Shown in pieces: positions 48,425 through 57,953 of a stretch of DNA of 64,000 nt. The number at the start of each line of letters is the position of its first letter. The stretch's first letter is position 1. The position numbers and the translations under genes were made by a program. Below the pieces are notes generated by a model. The model was given only the letters and a program-made list of their open reading frames with translations. It did no database searches and was not told the origin of the DNA. The DNA comes from Rhodovulum steppense (GTDB taxonomy: Bacteria > Pseudomonadota > Alphaproteobacteria > Rhodobacterales > Rhodobacteraceae), in NCBI RefSeq assembly GCF_004339675.1, contig NZ_SLVM01000003.1:1-64000 (forward strand). Reading direction: 5' to 3'.

Positions 48425-48924
48425 TCCGTCCGATCCTGCAATGGCCCGACCCAAGGCTTTCACGCCCCGCCGCCCCGGTCGAGACGATCACCGACGAGGT
48501 CCGCGCCCATTGGGCCGACATGATCGACACGATGGAGGCGATGCCGGGACAGGGCGTCGGCCTTGCCGCGCCGCAGATCGGGGTCATGCTGCGGTTGGCG
48601 GTCGTGGATTGCTCGGACAGCCGCGGCCAGGCCGTGCGCATGGCCAATCCCGAGATCGTCGCTTCCTCGTCCGCGCTGAACGCCCATGACGAGGCAAGTC
48701 CCTGCCTGCCGGGTGTCTGGGCCGAGATCACGCGCCCCGCGCGGGTGACGGTGCGCTTCCTGAACCAGGAGGACGAAACCGAGGAGCGCGAGTTTGCCGA
48801 GCTTTGGGCCACTTCGGTCCAGCACCAGATCGACCATCTGAATGGACGGATGTATTTCGACAACCTGTCACGCCTGAAACGCGATCGGCTTCTGAAAAAG
48901 GCCGCCAAGCTGGGGCGGGGCTGA
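48421..48924 (+). CDS. Peptide deformylase-like protein with altered active site
   Basis: 167 residues. The fold is retained ([10 protein letters not shown] at 45-54) and the metal-binding cysteine survives (Cys95), but EGCLSxP has become ASPCLPG and the catalytic HEIDH has become HQIDH: Glu136 is replaced by Gln. His135 and His139 remain, so it may still bind metal yet not deformylate. It is not decayed: the frame is open, codon use is normal and overlaps with the previous gene (ATGA) and with fmt (TGATG) are exact. A regulatory or accessory role is possible. Confidence 0.88.
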   Translation: MIRPILQWPDPRLSRPAAPVETITDEVRAHWADMIDTMEAMPGQGVGLAAPQIGVMLRLAVVDCSDSRGQAVRMANPEIVASSSALNAHDEASPCLPGVWAEITRPARVTVRFLNQEDETEEREFAELWATSVQHQIDHLNGRMYFDNLSRLKRDRLLKKAAKLGRG

Positions 48925-49823
48925 TGCGCGTCGTCTTCATGGGGACGCCCGATTTCTCGGTGCCGGTGCTGGATGCGCTGGTCGCCGCGGGCCACCAAAT
49001 CGCCGCCGTCTATTGCCAGCCCCCCCGCCCCGCAGGCCGCGGCAAGAAGGATCGCCCCTCGCCCGTTCAGGCCCGGGCCGAGGCGCTGGGGCTGCCCGTT
49101 CGCCATCCGAAATCGCTGAAGGGCGCCGAGGCGCAGGCCGAGTTCGCCGCGCTGGCGGCCGATATCGCGGTCGTGGTCGCCTATGGGCTGATCCTGCCGC
49201 AGCCGGTGCTGGATGCGCCGCGGCTGGGCTGTCTGAACATCCACGCCTCGCTCCTGCCGCGCTGGCGGGGGGCGGCGCCGATCCACCGGGCGATCATGGC
49301 GGGCGACACCGAAACCGGCATCTGCATCATGCGGATGGAGGCGGGGCTGGATACCGGACCCGTCCTGCTGCGCGAGGCCACACCCATAGGGGCGCAGGAA
49401 ACCACCGGCGAGTTGCACGACCGACTGTCCGCCATGGGCGCGCGGCTGATCGTGCAGGCGCTGGACCGGCTGCCCGAGTTGACGCCCGAGACCCAGCCCG
49501 AGGCGGGCGTCACCTATGCCGACAAGATCGACAAGGCCGAGGCGCGGGTGGACTGGACCCGCCCGGCCGCCGAAATCGCGCGCCAGATCAACGGACTCTC
49601 GCCCTTTCCCGGCGCATGGTGCATGGCGGGGGACGAACGGCTCAAGCTGTTGCGCGCCCGGGTGGCCGAGGGCGACGGCGCGCCCGGCCAGGTGCTGGAT
49701 CGCCTGACCATCGCCTGCGGATCGGGCGCGGTCGCCATCCTCGAAGCCCAGCGCGAGGGCAAACGGCCCATGTCGGCGGACGAGATCCTGCGCGGATTGA
49801 CGCTGCCCGAACGGCTGGATTGA
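48924..49823 (+). CDS. fmt: Methionyl-tRNA formyltransferase
   Basis: 299 residues. It formylates Met-tRNAi using 10-formyl-THF. [18 protein letters not shown] begins the Rossmann domain; [20 protein letters not shown] is the formyl-THF site with the family's Asn-His, followed by the essential Asp region [11 protein letters not shown]. The C-terminal OB-like domain is complete. The start shares one base with the previous stop (TGATG). The order def-def-def-fmt places formylation and deformylation in one transcript. Confidence 0.96.
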   Translation: MRVVFMGTPDFSVPVLDALVAAGHQIAAVYCQPPRPAGRGKKDRPSPVQARAEALGLPVRHPKSLKGAEAQAEFAALAADIAVVVAYGLILPQPVLDAPRLGCLNIHASLLPRWRGAAPIHRAIMAGDTETGICIMRMEAGLDTGPVLLREATPIGAQETTGELHDRLSAMGARLIVQALDRLPELTPETQPEAGVTYADKIDKAEARVDWTRPAAEIARQINGLSPFPGAWCMAGDERLKLLRARVAEGDGAPGQVLDRLTIACGSGAVAILEAQREGKRPMSADEILRGLTLPERLD

Positions 49824-49934
49824 TCGCCCCGCGCCGGGGGCCTTCCGGACAGGGGCATTCTCGCGACAGTGCCGCCGGGCTATACAGGCAGGGTCAGGTC
49901 GAATGAGGCGCAGGTCGGGCAGGGGAGGCCGGGC

Positions 49935-50462
49935 ATGACCGGAACGGAGGAGGGAACGGCCGAGCCGCGGATCGCCGCTTTTCCCATTGCCGCGGGGGTT
50001 CCGGTCGATACCCTTCTGGCGGGACTGGTGGCGGCGCTGCAGGCCGAGGGCTGGCGGCTGGCGGGGTTCCGGCAGACCGGGCTTGCGGATGGCGGCATGG
50101 CGGTCGTGGCCCTGTCGGATGGTGCGGTGTTCGGGATTTCGCAGGCCCTGGGGCCGGGCGCGACAGGCTGTCGCCTCGATCCCCGGGGTCTTGCCGCGGC
50201 GGCAGGCGCGGCACTTGTGGCGCTCGATGCGGGGGCCGATCTGGTCGTCCTGCCCCGCTTCGGCAAGGCCGAGGCCGAAGGCGGCGGCTTCCGCACGGTG
50301 ATCGAGCGTGCCTGCGCTTGCGGCATCCCCGCGCTGGTCGCGGTGCGCCCTGACTACGCCGCCGCGTGGGAGGCATTCACCGGCGGGCTTGCGCAGAACC
50401 TGTCACCCGAGCCGCGGGCCCTGCTGGACTGGTGCCGCGCGACGCTGCCCGCCCGCGCCTGA
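49935..50462 (+). CDS. DUF2478 domain protein
   Basis: 175 residues. PIAAGVPVDTLLAGLVAALQ near the N-terminus and ADLVVLPRFGKAEAEGGGFR (about residues 98-117) match DUF2478, a putative nucleotide-binding family seen near molybdenum transport and nitrogen-fixation genes. No such genes are adjacent, so the role is open. The ATG at 49935 follows GGGGAGG at a rather long distance. It is convergent with the M48 protease gene. Confidence 0.75.
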   Translation: MTGTEEGTAEPRIAAFPIAAGVPVDTLLAGLVAALQAEGWRLAGFRQTGLADGGMAVVALSDGAVFGISQALGPGATGCRLDPRGLAAAAGAALVALDAGADLVVLPRFGKAEAEGGGFRTVIERACACGIPALVAVRPDYAAAWEAFTGGLAQNLSPEPRALLDWCRATLPARA

Positions 50463-50485
50463 CCACACAGGGGCCGCGCGGGCTC

Positions 50486-51241
50486 TCAGGCCGGAAGGGT
50501 GGCAAGCAGGCGTTCCATCGCCCCGATCCGGGCCGCCGGTGCGGGATGGGTCGCCAGGAATTCCGGGGAGCGCGCGCCGCCGGCCAGTTCCATCTGCTGC
50601 CAGAGCGTGATCGCCTGCCGCCCCTCGTAGCCCGCGCCGACCATCGCCCGGACGCCGAACTCGTCGGCCTCAAGCTCCTGGTTGCGCGAATAGGGCAATA
50701 ACAGCCCGACCTGCGCCCCCAGCCCCAGCGCGGCGGTGATCACATCGGCATTGCCCACATTGCTTGCGCCCAGCATCCCGCCGATAAGCCGCAATCCGGT
50801 TTCGGTCGCGACCTCGGCGCTGATGCGTTCCTCGGGGTGCTTGGCCAGAAGATGCCCGATCTCGTGACCGATCACGGCGGCAAGCTGGTCGGGCGTGCGG
50901 GCAACGCGGAACATGCCTTCGTAGACGCCGATCTTGCGCCCCGGCAAGGCAAAGGCGTTGATCTCGGGCGAGGAAAAGACCTGCACCTCCCACGCGCCGG
51001 TCGGCTCGCCCAGATGGGTCAGCAGCCGCCGCGAGACCTGCTGTGCCGAGGACTGGAACCCGGTATCGCGCGACAGCGGCTGTTGCGCGCGCAGCTCCGA
51101 CCAGGCGCGCAGCCCCATCGCCTCGACCTCGGACGACGACACCAGCGCGGGCGGCGTCCCGACGCAGCCCGAAAGCGACATCACCGATCCGGCGGCGGTG
51201 GTGGCAAGAAAGCGGCGGCGGGTCAGACAGGAACAGGCCAT
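50486..51241 (-). CDS. M48 family metalloprotease, lipoprotein
   Basis: 251 residues. The N-terminus has both a twin-arginine-like TRRRFLATT and a lipobox SLSGC (Cys26), so it is an exported lipoprotein. The zinc site HEIGH is at 126-130, and ELEADEFGVRAM supplies the third ligand. It resembles the LoiP/YggG type, proposed to degrade misassembled outer-membrane proteins. The start at 51241 is chosen for the signal; a longer open frame has no resemblance. Confidence 0.9.
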   Translation of the reverse strand: MACSCLTRRRFLATTAAGSVMSLSGCVGTPPALVSSSEVEAMGLRAWSELRAQQPLSRDTGFQSSAQQVSRRLLTHLGEPTGAWEVQVFSSPEINAFALPGRKIGVYEGMFRVARTPDQLAAVIGHEIGHLLAKHPEERISAEVATETGLRLIGGMLGASNVGNADVITAALGLGAQVGLLLPYSRNQELEADEFGVRAMVGAGYEGRQAITLWQQMELAGGARSPEFLATHPAPAARIGAMERLLATLPA

Positions 51242-52046
51242 GGCAATGTCCTCACGGGTTGCAGGGGGGGCGGCGAAGGCAAGCCGCGCCCGGGCCGACA
51301 TGCGGGTGGGCCAGCGGCGCGGACGCGCCTTACGATCAGCCCGGTCTTCGCCGCTCGCGCATGCCCCACACTCACTCTGGATAGGGGATGGCACACCCGA
51401 TCGTCCAGACCGGATCGCGATTGTGAACCGCCCTTTGTCGATCATAGGCCTAATGCGGAGGCGTCGGTGCCAAGCGTAGAACCGCGCCCGGTCCCTGTTG
51501 ATCCAGACTCCGCCGATGATCCGGAAGGACAATCCGCAAGCCAAGTGCCCAGGCGGAAGCGATCGAGACCGCGCAGCCCTTTGTCGGTGTCGGCCTGCAC
51601 CAGATCGGCGGCCATATGTGGCCGCGCGAGCAGGGCAGAAAGAAGAACGGCTCGGCCTGAACGAGTCCCGGGTGATCGCGCTGTGACGCTGGCTATTGTA
51701 CCGATGCAAATGCAAGAGGCCGGGCGCTTTTTTGTCCTGGAGCGGATTGGGCGCGGACATGGCCTGAACTGCGCCAGCGTCGTGCAGAATCGGCGATCCG
51801 GGACCGGAATCGCCACCCTTGCGGGGTTTTGACACGGCTTCGGCCCAATCCTGACGCAAGCCGACGGGCCCTCAGCGATCTGCGAGAAATCCGCGCGGTT
51901 GCGCCGCTTTGTTGCCTTGGAGGGTAGTAGTATGTTCTTAACGCCTGCTTTACCTTTCTGATACGTTCCCGATGCATTAAGGTCACCCCGGAACTCATGG
52001 ACCGGCGCGGTCCAGAAAACTGAAACAGAAAAGAGCGATTGAGCGA
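51242..52046. other. Gene-poor region upstream of galU
   Basis: 805 bases with no gene I can support. Several open frames exist on both strands but have no recognisable motif, ribosome site or codon pattern. The last 150 bases are less GC-rich and likely hold the galU promoter: TTGTTG (51909-51914), 16 bases, TATGTT (51931-51936) is a weak candidate. No RNA gene, repeat or IS end was seen. Confidence 0.6.
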
Positions 52047-52949
52047 ATGAAGCGCAAGGTTACCAAGGCCGTCTTTCCCGTCGCAGGGCTGGGGACGCGC
52101 TTCCTGCCTGCCACGAAGTCGATCCCGAAAGAGATCATGACCCTCGTGGATCGGCCCTTGATCCAGTACGCGATCGACGAGGCCCGTGCCGCCGGAATCA
52201 AGGAGTTCATCTTCGTCACATCGCGCGGCAAGGGTGCGCTTGAGGATTATTTCGATCACTCGCCTACCCTTGAGGAGGCGCTGCGCTCGGCCGGCAAGGA
52301 CGAGTTGCTTGCGATCCTGAACAGAACCGACATGGAAAGCGGAGCGATCGCCTATATCCGGCAGCACAAGCCCATGGGGCTTGGCCATGCCGTCTGGTGT
52401 GCCCGCCGCCTGATCGCGAACGAGCCCTTTGCCGTTATCCTGCCGGACGATGTGATCGCCGCCGAAACCCCCTGCCTGCAGCAGATGGCTGAGGCGTATG
52501 AGGAAACCGGTGGGAACATGGTCGCGACGATGGAAGTGCCACACGAGAAGACCAAGGCCTATGGCATCCTCGATGTGGACCGCGACCTTGGCGACAGGGT
52601 TCTGATCAAGGGCATGGTCGAGAAACCCACGGTCGAGGAAGCACCATCGAATCTTGCGGTAATCGGCCGCTACATCCTGACACCGCGCGTGTTGCACAAT
52701 CTCGACCAGAACCTGAAGCACAACCGGCTTGGTGCGGGTGGCGAGCTTCAACTGACCGACGCCATCGCCGAAGAAATCAATGGCCAAGGCGTCTACGGCT
52801 ACCGCTTCAAGGGCCAGCGCTTCGACTGCGGGTCAAAGGCGGGCTTCCTGCAGGCGACGGTGTCCTTCGCCATGGCCCGCCCCGAACTTCGGGACGAGTT
52901 CATGGACTACCTCGTGGACCTCGTCGCGATGCGCGAGGCTGCGCAATAG
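52047..52949 (+). CDS. galU: UTP-glucose-1-phosphate uridylyltransferase
   Basis: 300 residues. It makes UDP-glucose for LPS, exopolysaccharide and glucans. The nucleotide-binding N-terminus is KAVFPVAGLGTRFLPATKSI with catalytic residues, followed by PKEIMTLVDRPLIQYAID, and VEKPTVEEAPSNLAVIGRYI in the sugar-binding half. Normal length. It sits alone between two gene-poor stretches of 805 and 671 bases, unusual in this otherwise compact window. Confidence 0.96.
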   Translation: MKRKVTKAVFPVAGLGTRFLPATKSIPKEIMTLVDRPLIQYAIDEARAAGIKEFIFVTSRGKGALEDYFDHSPTLEEALRSAGKDELLAILNRTDMESGAIAYIRQHKPMGLGHAVWCARRLIANEPFAVILPDDVIAAETPCLQQMAEAYEETGGNMVATMEVPHEKTKAYGILDVDRDLGDRVLIKGMVEKPTVEEAPSNLAVIGRYILTPRVLHNLDQNLKHNRLGAGGELQLTDAIAEEINGQGVYGYRFKGQRFDCGSKAGFLQATVSFAMARPELRDEFMDYLVDLVAMREAAQ

Positions 52950-53620
52950 CCGCGCCGGACCATACGTCTCGCCAAGGTCCACCTCGCTGCCGGGTAGATG
53001 CGGCGCGACCTGCCCGGCCCCTTGAACCGCGCCATATCTGCACGGCTTGACTGGTGGGCTGGGTCCGGTGCCGCATGTTTCTGGCGCAAATTTCCCCGGA
53101 CACTCCGGCAACTGCGATGACTTTGCGGGGCAAGCACATTTTCGTCATTGGCTGCGGAGGGTTGTCGTTGTAATCTTCCACCAATCCGAGAACCGTTTGG
53201 ACCTCTGGTGTCAGCGTCACCTGAATGCAGTCGCGCTTGGTCCTCGAGGTGCCATGGCTCGGCGGACTCTGAGCCGACACGAAGCGGAGTTTTCCGGCGA
53301 TCCGCGCTACGCTAAATAGCGGCTAAGGTGTCGCGCAGCCGAAAGTGTGCATGGGCTGGATTGCGCCGCAGCGGCAGACCGGACGGCCTTTCCGATCTTC
53401 ATGCGGTTTCTCGAAGTCGATCAGATCAGGCAAACCGGCTACAGGAGACGCCCGCCGGGCCTTGCAGACCGGCGTTCTGGAGGGAGCGACAGAAGTCTCC
53501 CTGCACAAGATGGCACCATACGCGGAATGGATTCAGGCATAGCTTGCAATGTTAGCCACGCAGATCAATGCGCCATCGCCCGGCAGATGGAGCGGATGCC
53601 CCCCAGGTGGCGGTCCGAGA
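52950..53620. other. Gene-poor region downstream of galU
   Basis: 671 bases without a supported gene. Base composition is more mixed than in the neighbouring genes. A minus-strand stretch near 53050-53280 is open and could read LTPEVQTVLGLVEDYNDNPP, but I recognise no family and no proper start with a ribosome site. No tRNA-like fold, CRISPR or inverted-repeat element end was found. It may be a decayed remnant. Confidence 0.5.
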
Positions 53621-54085
53621 TCAGGCCGCCTGCGAGGCCTGCGCCTCGGTAAGCACCGCATGCAGGGTCGCGGGGTCGGAATTGGCGCGCAGCTTGCCGC
53701 AGACCGTCGCATCGCGCAACGTCCGGGAGACGAGCGCAAGCGCCTTGAGATGGTCGACGCCCGAATCCAGCGGCGCGAACAGCGCAAAGATCAGGTCCAC
53801 CGGCATCCGGTCGACTGCGCCGAAGTCGATCGGCTTTTCGAGCCGGATAAAGGCGCCCTTCACCTTGTCCAGCCCGGCGAGGCGGGCATGGGGCAGGGCA
53901 ACGCCATGCCCCACCCCGGTCGGACCCAGGCTTTCGCGCTCCTGCAGTGCGTCGACCACCTCGTTGGCCGACAGGCCATAGACGACATGCGCCACCTCGC
54001 CCAGTTCCTGGAACAGGCGTTTCTTGCTCGACATGGTGCCGAAAACCCGCACAGCTTCGGGTTTCAGGAGGCTGGAAAGCTGCAT
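53621..54085 (-). CDS. ptsN: Nitrogen PTS EIIA protein PtsN
   Basis: 154 residues. The phospho-acceptor His66 is in GVALPHARLAGLDKVKGAF, the PTS EIIA type-2 signature. PtsN signals nitrogen and carbon state, for example to K+ transport and stringent response enzymes. The start is the ATG at 54085. It follows rpoN and hpf as in most proteobacteria; its phosphodonor HPr is encoded at 10.3 kb in the same window. Confidence 0.96.
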   Translation of the reverse strand: MQLSSLLKPEAVRVFGTMSSKKRLFQELGEVAHVVYGLSANEVVDALQERESLGPTGVGHGVALPHARLAGLDKVKGAFIRLEKPIDFGAVDRMPVDLIFALFAPLDSGVDHLKALALVSRTLRDATVCGKLRANSDPATLHAVLTEAQASQAA

Positions 54086-54143
54086 GTGCCTCTCGTCTCT
54101 GTCGTGCCGCACGCCGCGCGGTCTGCGTCAGGCGGCCTTCGGC

Positions 54144-54707
54144 TCATGTATCGATCCAGCCGACATTCCCGTCCTCGCGGGTATGCACGACGTTGATCTT
54201 GCCCGTCTTCTCGTTGCGGAACACTAGCATGTCCTTGCCCGCGAGTTCCATCTGCATCACCGCTTCGCCGACCGAGATCGATTGGATCCGCGTCTCCATC
54301 TCGGCTATGATCATCGGTTGCAGGGTCTCGGGCTCGGCTTCTTCCTCATGCTCGGCCGAAGCCAGGATGTAGGAGGAGGCCTGCATCAACTCGACCGGCT
54401 CCACGCGATCTCGGTGGTGATCCTTCAGCCGACGCTTGTAGCGGCGCAGCTGCTTTTCCATCTTGTTGCAGCAACTGTCGAAGGCGGCGTAGATTTCGGT
54501 GGCGTGGGCCTTGGCCTGAGCCGTCAGGCCCGTAGACAGGTGAACGGTGGTCTCGCAGACATATTCATGCGCGTTGCGCGAGAAAACGACATTCGCATCG
54601 GTCGGGCGTTCGGCATATTTCTTCACCGCCGCATTCAGCTCGTCCTTTACATGGATTTGCAGCGCCTCGCCGATATCGATCTGTTTGCCGCTGATCTGAT
54701 ACTGCAT
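54144..54707 (-). CDS. hpf: Ribosome hibernation promoting factor, long form
   Basis: 187 residues. The N-terminal S30AE domain (MQYQISGKQIDIGEALQIHV to about residue 100) and the C-terminal dimerisation domain (QSISVGEAVMQMELAGKDML to the end) show the long HPF that dimerises ribosomes into 100S particles in stationary phase. Lies between rpoN and ptsN, 86 and 58 bases away. Confidence 0.95.
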   Translation of the reverse strand: MQYQISGKQIDIGEALQIHVKDELNAAVKKYAERPTDANVVFSRNAHEYVCETTVHLSTGLTAQAKAHATEIYAAFDSCCNKMEKQLRRYKRRLKDHHRDRVEPVELMQASSYILASAEHEEEAEPETLQPMIIAEMETRIQSISVGEAVMQMELAGKDMLVFRNEKTGKINVVHTREDGNVGWIDT

Positions 54708-54793
54708 CTTGCCTCCTGGTACTTCCTGCCAGAGCAGGATCGCCTCCCGTTAAAGCGGGCGCGCTTCGGGGTCAACAGGGTTCGGGGCGGGTT

Positions 54794-56056
54794 TCAACCA
54801 CATCCCCCCTTTCGCCTCCTGCGTTCGAAGGATGACGGAATGGTCAGGCAGTTCCTGTATTTGGCGACAGTTCGTCGGGCGATGTCAACGCCCTCGCGTC
54901 GCAGAAGTTCCGCAATTTCAGCGTCCGAGAGAATGCTGTCGAAGGTCTCGGTCTCGATCATCTTGCGGATTTGGTGCTGGGCGGCATAGGCGGTGACGCC
55001 GCGCCCCGCCGCCGCGGGCAGTGCGGGCGAGACGAAGAGCGATAACGGATGGACCGCGCCACGAAAGGCGAGGGCCTTGCCAGCCAGCGCGCGGCCAACC
55101 GTCGAGGGGTGCAGGCCCAGCCCGCGCGCCATTTCGGCCCGGGTCATCGGGAGAAGGTTCTCTTGGCCCTCGGCGAAGAAGCGGTGCTGGTGGGACAGGA
55201 TCAGCCGCGCCACCGCCTCAAGCGTGCGCTCGCGAAAGTGCAGCGCCTTTATCAGCGCCTGGGCGCTTTCGCGCAACCGCGCGGCACCGCGGCCAAGCCC
55301 TTGCGCGAGGGCGACGTCGAAGTCGACCCGTGGCATGATACGGCGATCCAGGATCACGCTGAACTGGCCGCTCGGCCCGTCCTCGACCAGAATTTCCGGC
55401 ATCGGCGGCAGAGGCTCGTCCCCGATCCCGTCGCCAGGTCGAGGGGTGAGTCCAGGCAGGGCATCGGCCATCGCCTGCAATGTCGGGGCGCCGATCCCTG
55501 ACAGAGCAGCAAGGTCGGCCAGCCGCCCCTCGGCCAGCAGGTCGAGCCGGGCGCAGGCGGCGCGCGCCTCGTTCTCGTCGAAACCGCGCTCGCGTAATTG
55601 CAGGGCAAGGCATTCCTCCAGGCTGCGCGCTCCCACGCCCGCCGGGTCGCAGGATTGCAGCGCGGCGATTGCCGCCGCGGCCTGTTCGGGCGCGGCGCCC
55701 ATCGCCTCGACATTGGCGGCGGCTTCGGAGTCGAGATAGCCGTGATCGTCGACATCCCCGGTCAGGAACCGCGCGATGGCGGCGATAGCCGGGTCCAGCG
55801 GCATCAGCGCGATCTGACGGCGCAGCCTTTCGCCCAGCGGGTCGGGGGCGGCAAGCGTGTCGGTCCCGCCCCAGCCGCCGGACCTGTCGGGCGCGTCCTC
55901 GGCCAGCCGGATCAGCGGGTTCTCGGCCGCGGCGCGGTGCAGTTCGGCGACCAGATCGGCCGCGGGCATCCGCAAAAGCGACAGGCTCGTGCGCAGCGCC
56001 GGGGTCAGGCGCAGGGTCTGTATCTGGCGCTGGGTGAGTGTGGTGCGGAGGTTCAT
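54794..56056 (-). CDS. rpoN: RNA polymerase sigma-54 factor
   Basis: 420 residues, slightly short for RpoN. Region I is present (LTQRQIQTLRLTPALRTSLS, activator-interacting), followed by an acidic region and the core-binding domain; a helix-turn-helix is near residues 314-333 (TRAEMARGLGLHPSTVGRAL) and the RpoN box ARRTVAKYR is at about 393-401 with a very basic C-terminus. The ATG at 56056 is the natural family start. It follows lptB by 10 bases, so transcription probably comes from the lpt genes. Confidence 0.95.
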   Translation of the reverse strand: MNLRTTLTQRQIQTLRLTPALRTSLSLLRMPAADLVAELHRAAAENPLIRLAEDAPDRSGGWGGTDTLAAPDPLGERLRRQIALMPLDPAIAAIARFLTGDVDDHGYLDSEAAANVEAMGAAPEQAAAAIAALQSCDPAGVGARSLEECLALQLRERGFDENEARAACARLDLLAEGRLADLAALSGIGAPTLQAMADALPGLTPRPGDGIGDEPLPPMPEILVEDGPSGQFSVILDRRIMPRVDFDVALAQGLGRGAARLRESAQALIKALHFRERTLEAVARLILSHQHRFFAEGQENLLPMTRAEMARGLGLHPSTVGRALAGKALAFRGAVHPLSLFVSPALPAAAGRGVTAYAAQHQIRKMIETETFDSILSDAEIAELLRREGVDIARRTVAKYRNCLTIPSSFERRRRKGGCG

Positions 56057-56066
56057 TGTCCTGCCG

Positions 56067-56828
56067 TCACGAAATCCGGAAACTCTGGCCAAGATAGACG
56101 CGGCGCACATTCTCGTCGCGGACGACCTCCTGGGTGGTGCCGCTCATCAGCACCTTGCCATCATGCAGGATATAGGCACGGTCCACGATTTCCAGCGTTT
56201 CGCGGACGTTGTGATCGGTGATCAGCACGCCGATGCCGCGCGTCCTGAGATCGGCCACCAGCGCGCGGATCTCGCCCACCGCAATCGGATCAACACCCGC
56301 AAAGGGTTCGTCCAGCAACAGGTATTTCGGGTTCGCGGCCAGGCAGCGCGCGATCTCGACCCGCCGCCGTTCGCCGCCCGACAGCGACAGGGCCGAGGCC
56401 CGGCGCAGATGCTCGATCGAGAATTCCGACAGCAATTCCTCCAGCCGCTCGCGCTGCTTGTGGCGGTCGCTCTCGACCAGTTCGAGGATCGCGAGGATAT
56501 TGTCCTCGACGCTGAGCCCGCGGAAGATCGACACTTCCTGCGGCAGATAGCCGATCCCCAGCCGCGCGCGGCGATACATCGGCAGCCCGGTGACATCGCG
56601 TCCGTCGATGGTGACGCGCCCGCCCTCGGGCATCACAAGCCCCGCGATGGCGTAAAAGCAGGTGGTCTTGCCCGAGCCGTTCGGCCCCAGAAGCGCCACC
56701 ACCTCGCCGCGGTCGAGCGTCAGGCTGACATCGCGGATCACCGGGCGGCGGCGGTAGTTCTTGCGAAGGTCCCGAACGCGCAGCCCGGCCGCGCCTTCGG
56801 CAACGCTCAGATCGGTGCGCCCGATCAT
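56067..56828 (-). CDS. lptB: LPS export ABC transporter ATP-binding protein
   Basis: 253 residues. Walker A GPNGSGKT is at 48-55, the signature is LSLSGGERRRVEIARCLA and Walker B LLLDEPFAGVDP; ITDHNVRETLEI follows. LptB powers the LptFG complex that extracts LPS from the inner membrane. The start overlaps the lptA stop by four bases (ATGA). Confidence 0.96.
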   Translation of the reverse strand: MIGRTDLSVAEGAAGLRVRDLRKNYRRRPVIRDVSLTLDRGEVVALLGPNGSGKTTCFYAIAGLVMPEGGRVTIDGRDVTGLPMYRRARLGIGYLPQEVSIFRGLSVEDNILAILELVESDRHKQRERLEELLSEFSIEHLRRASALSLSGGERRRVEIARCLAANPKYLLLDEPFAGVDPIAVGEIRALVADLRTRGIGVLITDHNVRETLEIVDRAYILHDGKVLMSGTTQEVVRDENVRRVYLGQSFRIS

Positions 56829-57358
56829 CGCGGGCTGCCGGGTTGCAGAACGGTGCGGACCCGACCCTCCATCGTGCCGGTGCCGCGGTCCAGATTGACC
56901 ACCAGCCGCTCGCCCGAAATCGCGCTCTGCCCCTGGGTCAGCAGCACGCTGCCGGTCATCACGATTGTCCCCGCGTCAATGGTATAGACTGCCCGATCGG
57001 CCTCGGCGGCCTCGTCGCCCAGCGCCAGCACGACCTTGCCCTGCGCCTCCATCCGCGCGATGCGCCCCGATGCCTCGGCCTCGGTGTCGTAGACCACCAG
57101 CACCTCGTCGGCCGAAAGCCGCATTTCGCCCTGCCCCACAAGAACGCCGCCGGAAAAGATCGCGGTGCCATCGGTCTGATCGACGGTCAGCCGGTCGGCG
57201 GTGACCTCGACGGGCTGGGACTGGTCATGGGCAAGCGTGCCGAACGCGATCTCGGCGCCCTGGGACAGGGCCACCGACGCGCCACAGGCAAGGGCCATCG
57301 CGGCCAGGGCAACGCGAAACGACAAGAGCAAGACCTTTCCCCTAACGCTCCGGATCAT
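56825..57358 (-). CDS. lptA: LPS transport periplasmic protein LptA
   Basis: 177 residues. A signal peptide (residues 1-33, cleavage near ALSQG) is followed by an OstA/LptA beta-jellyroll domain: PVEVTADRLTVDQTDGTAIF, ADEVLVVYD and AQGKVVLALGDEAAEADRAV. LptA oligomers bridge the periplasm. The N-terminus overlaps the lptC end by 17 bases. Confidence 0.92.
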   Translation of the reverse strand: MIRSVRGKVLLLSFRVALAAMALACGASVALSQGAEIAFGTLAHDQSQPVEVTADRLTVDQTDGTAIFSGGVLVGQGEMRLSADEVLVVYDTEAEASGRIARMEAQGKVVLALGDEAAEADRAVYTIDAGTIVMTGSVLLTQGQSAISGERLVVNLDRGTGTMEGRVRTVLQPGSPR

Positions 57359-57950
57359 ATACCAGCCTGACGCCGTCCTTGAAAACCAGAACGTATCTGT
57401 CTTCGTTACCGGGATCGGTGCTCAGCTGCATCGCACCCGCCTCGATCCGGCCGGGCGGCCCCTCGGCGGTGACCGGCCCCTCGCCCAGCACATCGGTCCG
57501 TTCCAGCGCCGCGGTCAGGCGCGTTGCGCGCACTATGTAGCCGGTCGACGTGTCGATCTGCGCCGCGCCATCCAGCACCGCGACCCCCGCGCCGGTATCG
57601 ACGATGCCGCGCCGGGCAGCGATGTCGGCATGGCTGCCATCGGGCATGTCGAGCCGGGCACGCATCGCCTCGGCCGAGGCGCGGCCAGAGATATCAGGAT
57701 CGGGCCGCGCGGTTTCGGCCCGGAACGCGATGGCCGTGCCGTCCTGCGTGACGCCCGCATAGTTCGGCGTGCCGATCCGCTGTTCGCGGATCAGCTCGTC
57801 CACATCGACCTTCGAATAGGGCAGTTCGTCGCCCGATGGCGTATCGCGCGAGAACAGGAACAGTGTCGAGAGGATCCCCAGCGCGGCCAGCGGCAGCACG
57901 ATCCGCGCCAGCGCGATGAACCGGGAATAGGCGTTGTCATACGAGGCCAT
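57342..57950 (-). CDS. lptC: LPS export protein LptC
   Basis: 202 residues. One N-terminal membrane helix (about 13-29) anchors an OstA-like periplasmic domain; LPYSKVDVDELIREQRIGTP and VVDTGAGVAVLDG-type strands fit the LptC/YrbK family, although the family is weakly conserved. It receives LPS from LptFG and passes it to LptA. Directly upstream of lptA with a 17-base overlap. Confidence 0.88.
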   Translation of the reverse strand: MASYDNAYSRFIALARIVLPLAALGILSTLFLFSRDTPSGDELPYSKVDVDELIREQRIGTPNYAGVTQDGTAIAFRAETARPDPDISGRASAEAMRARLDMPDGSHADIAARRGIVDTGAGVAVLDGAAQIDTSTGYIVRATRLTAALERTDVLGEGPVTAEGPPGRIEAGAMQLSTDPGNEDRYVLVFKDGVRLVYDPER

Positions 57951-57953
57951 GCC

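Noticed and set aside
51242-51859. N-terminal extension of the M48 protease frame up to 51859
   Set aside because: The extension has no family resemblance, and the internal start gives a perfect Tat/lipoprotein signal. It would bury that signal in the middle of the protein.
53050-53280. Possible minus-strand peptide LTPEVQTVLGLVEDYNDNPP
   Set aside because: No proper start, ribosome site or known family; described only as part of the gene-poor gap.
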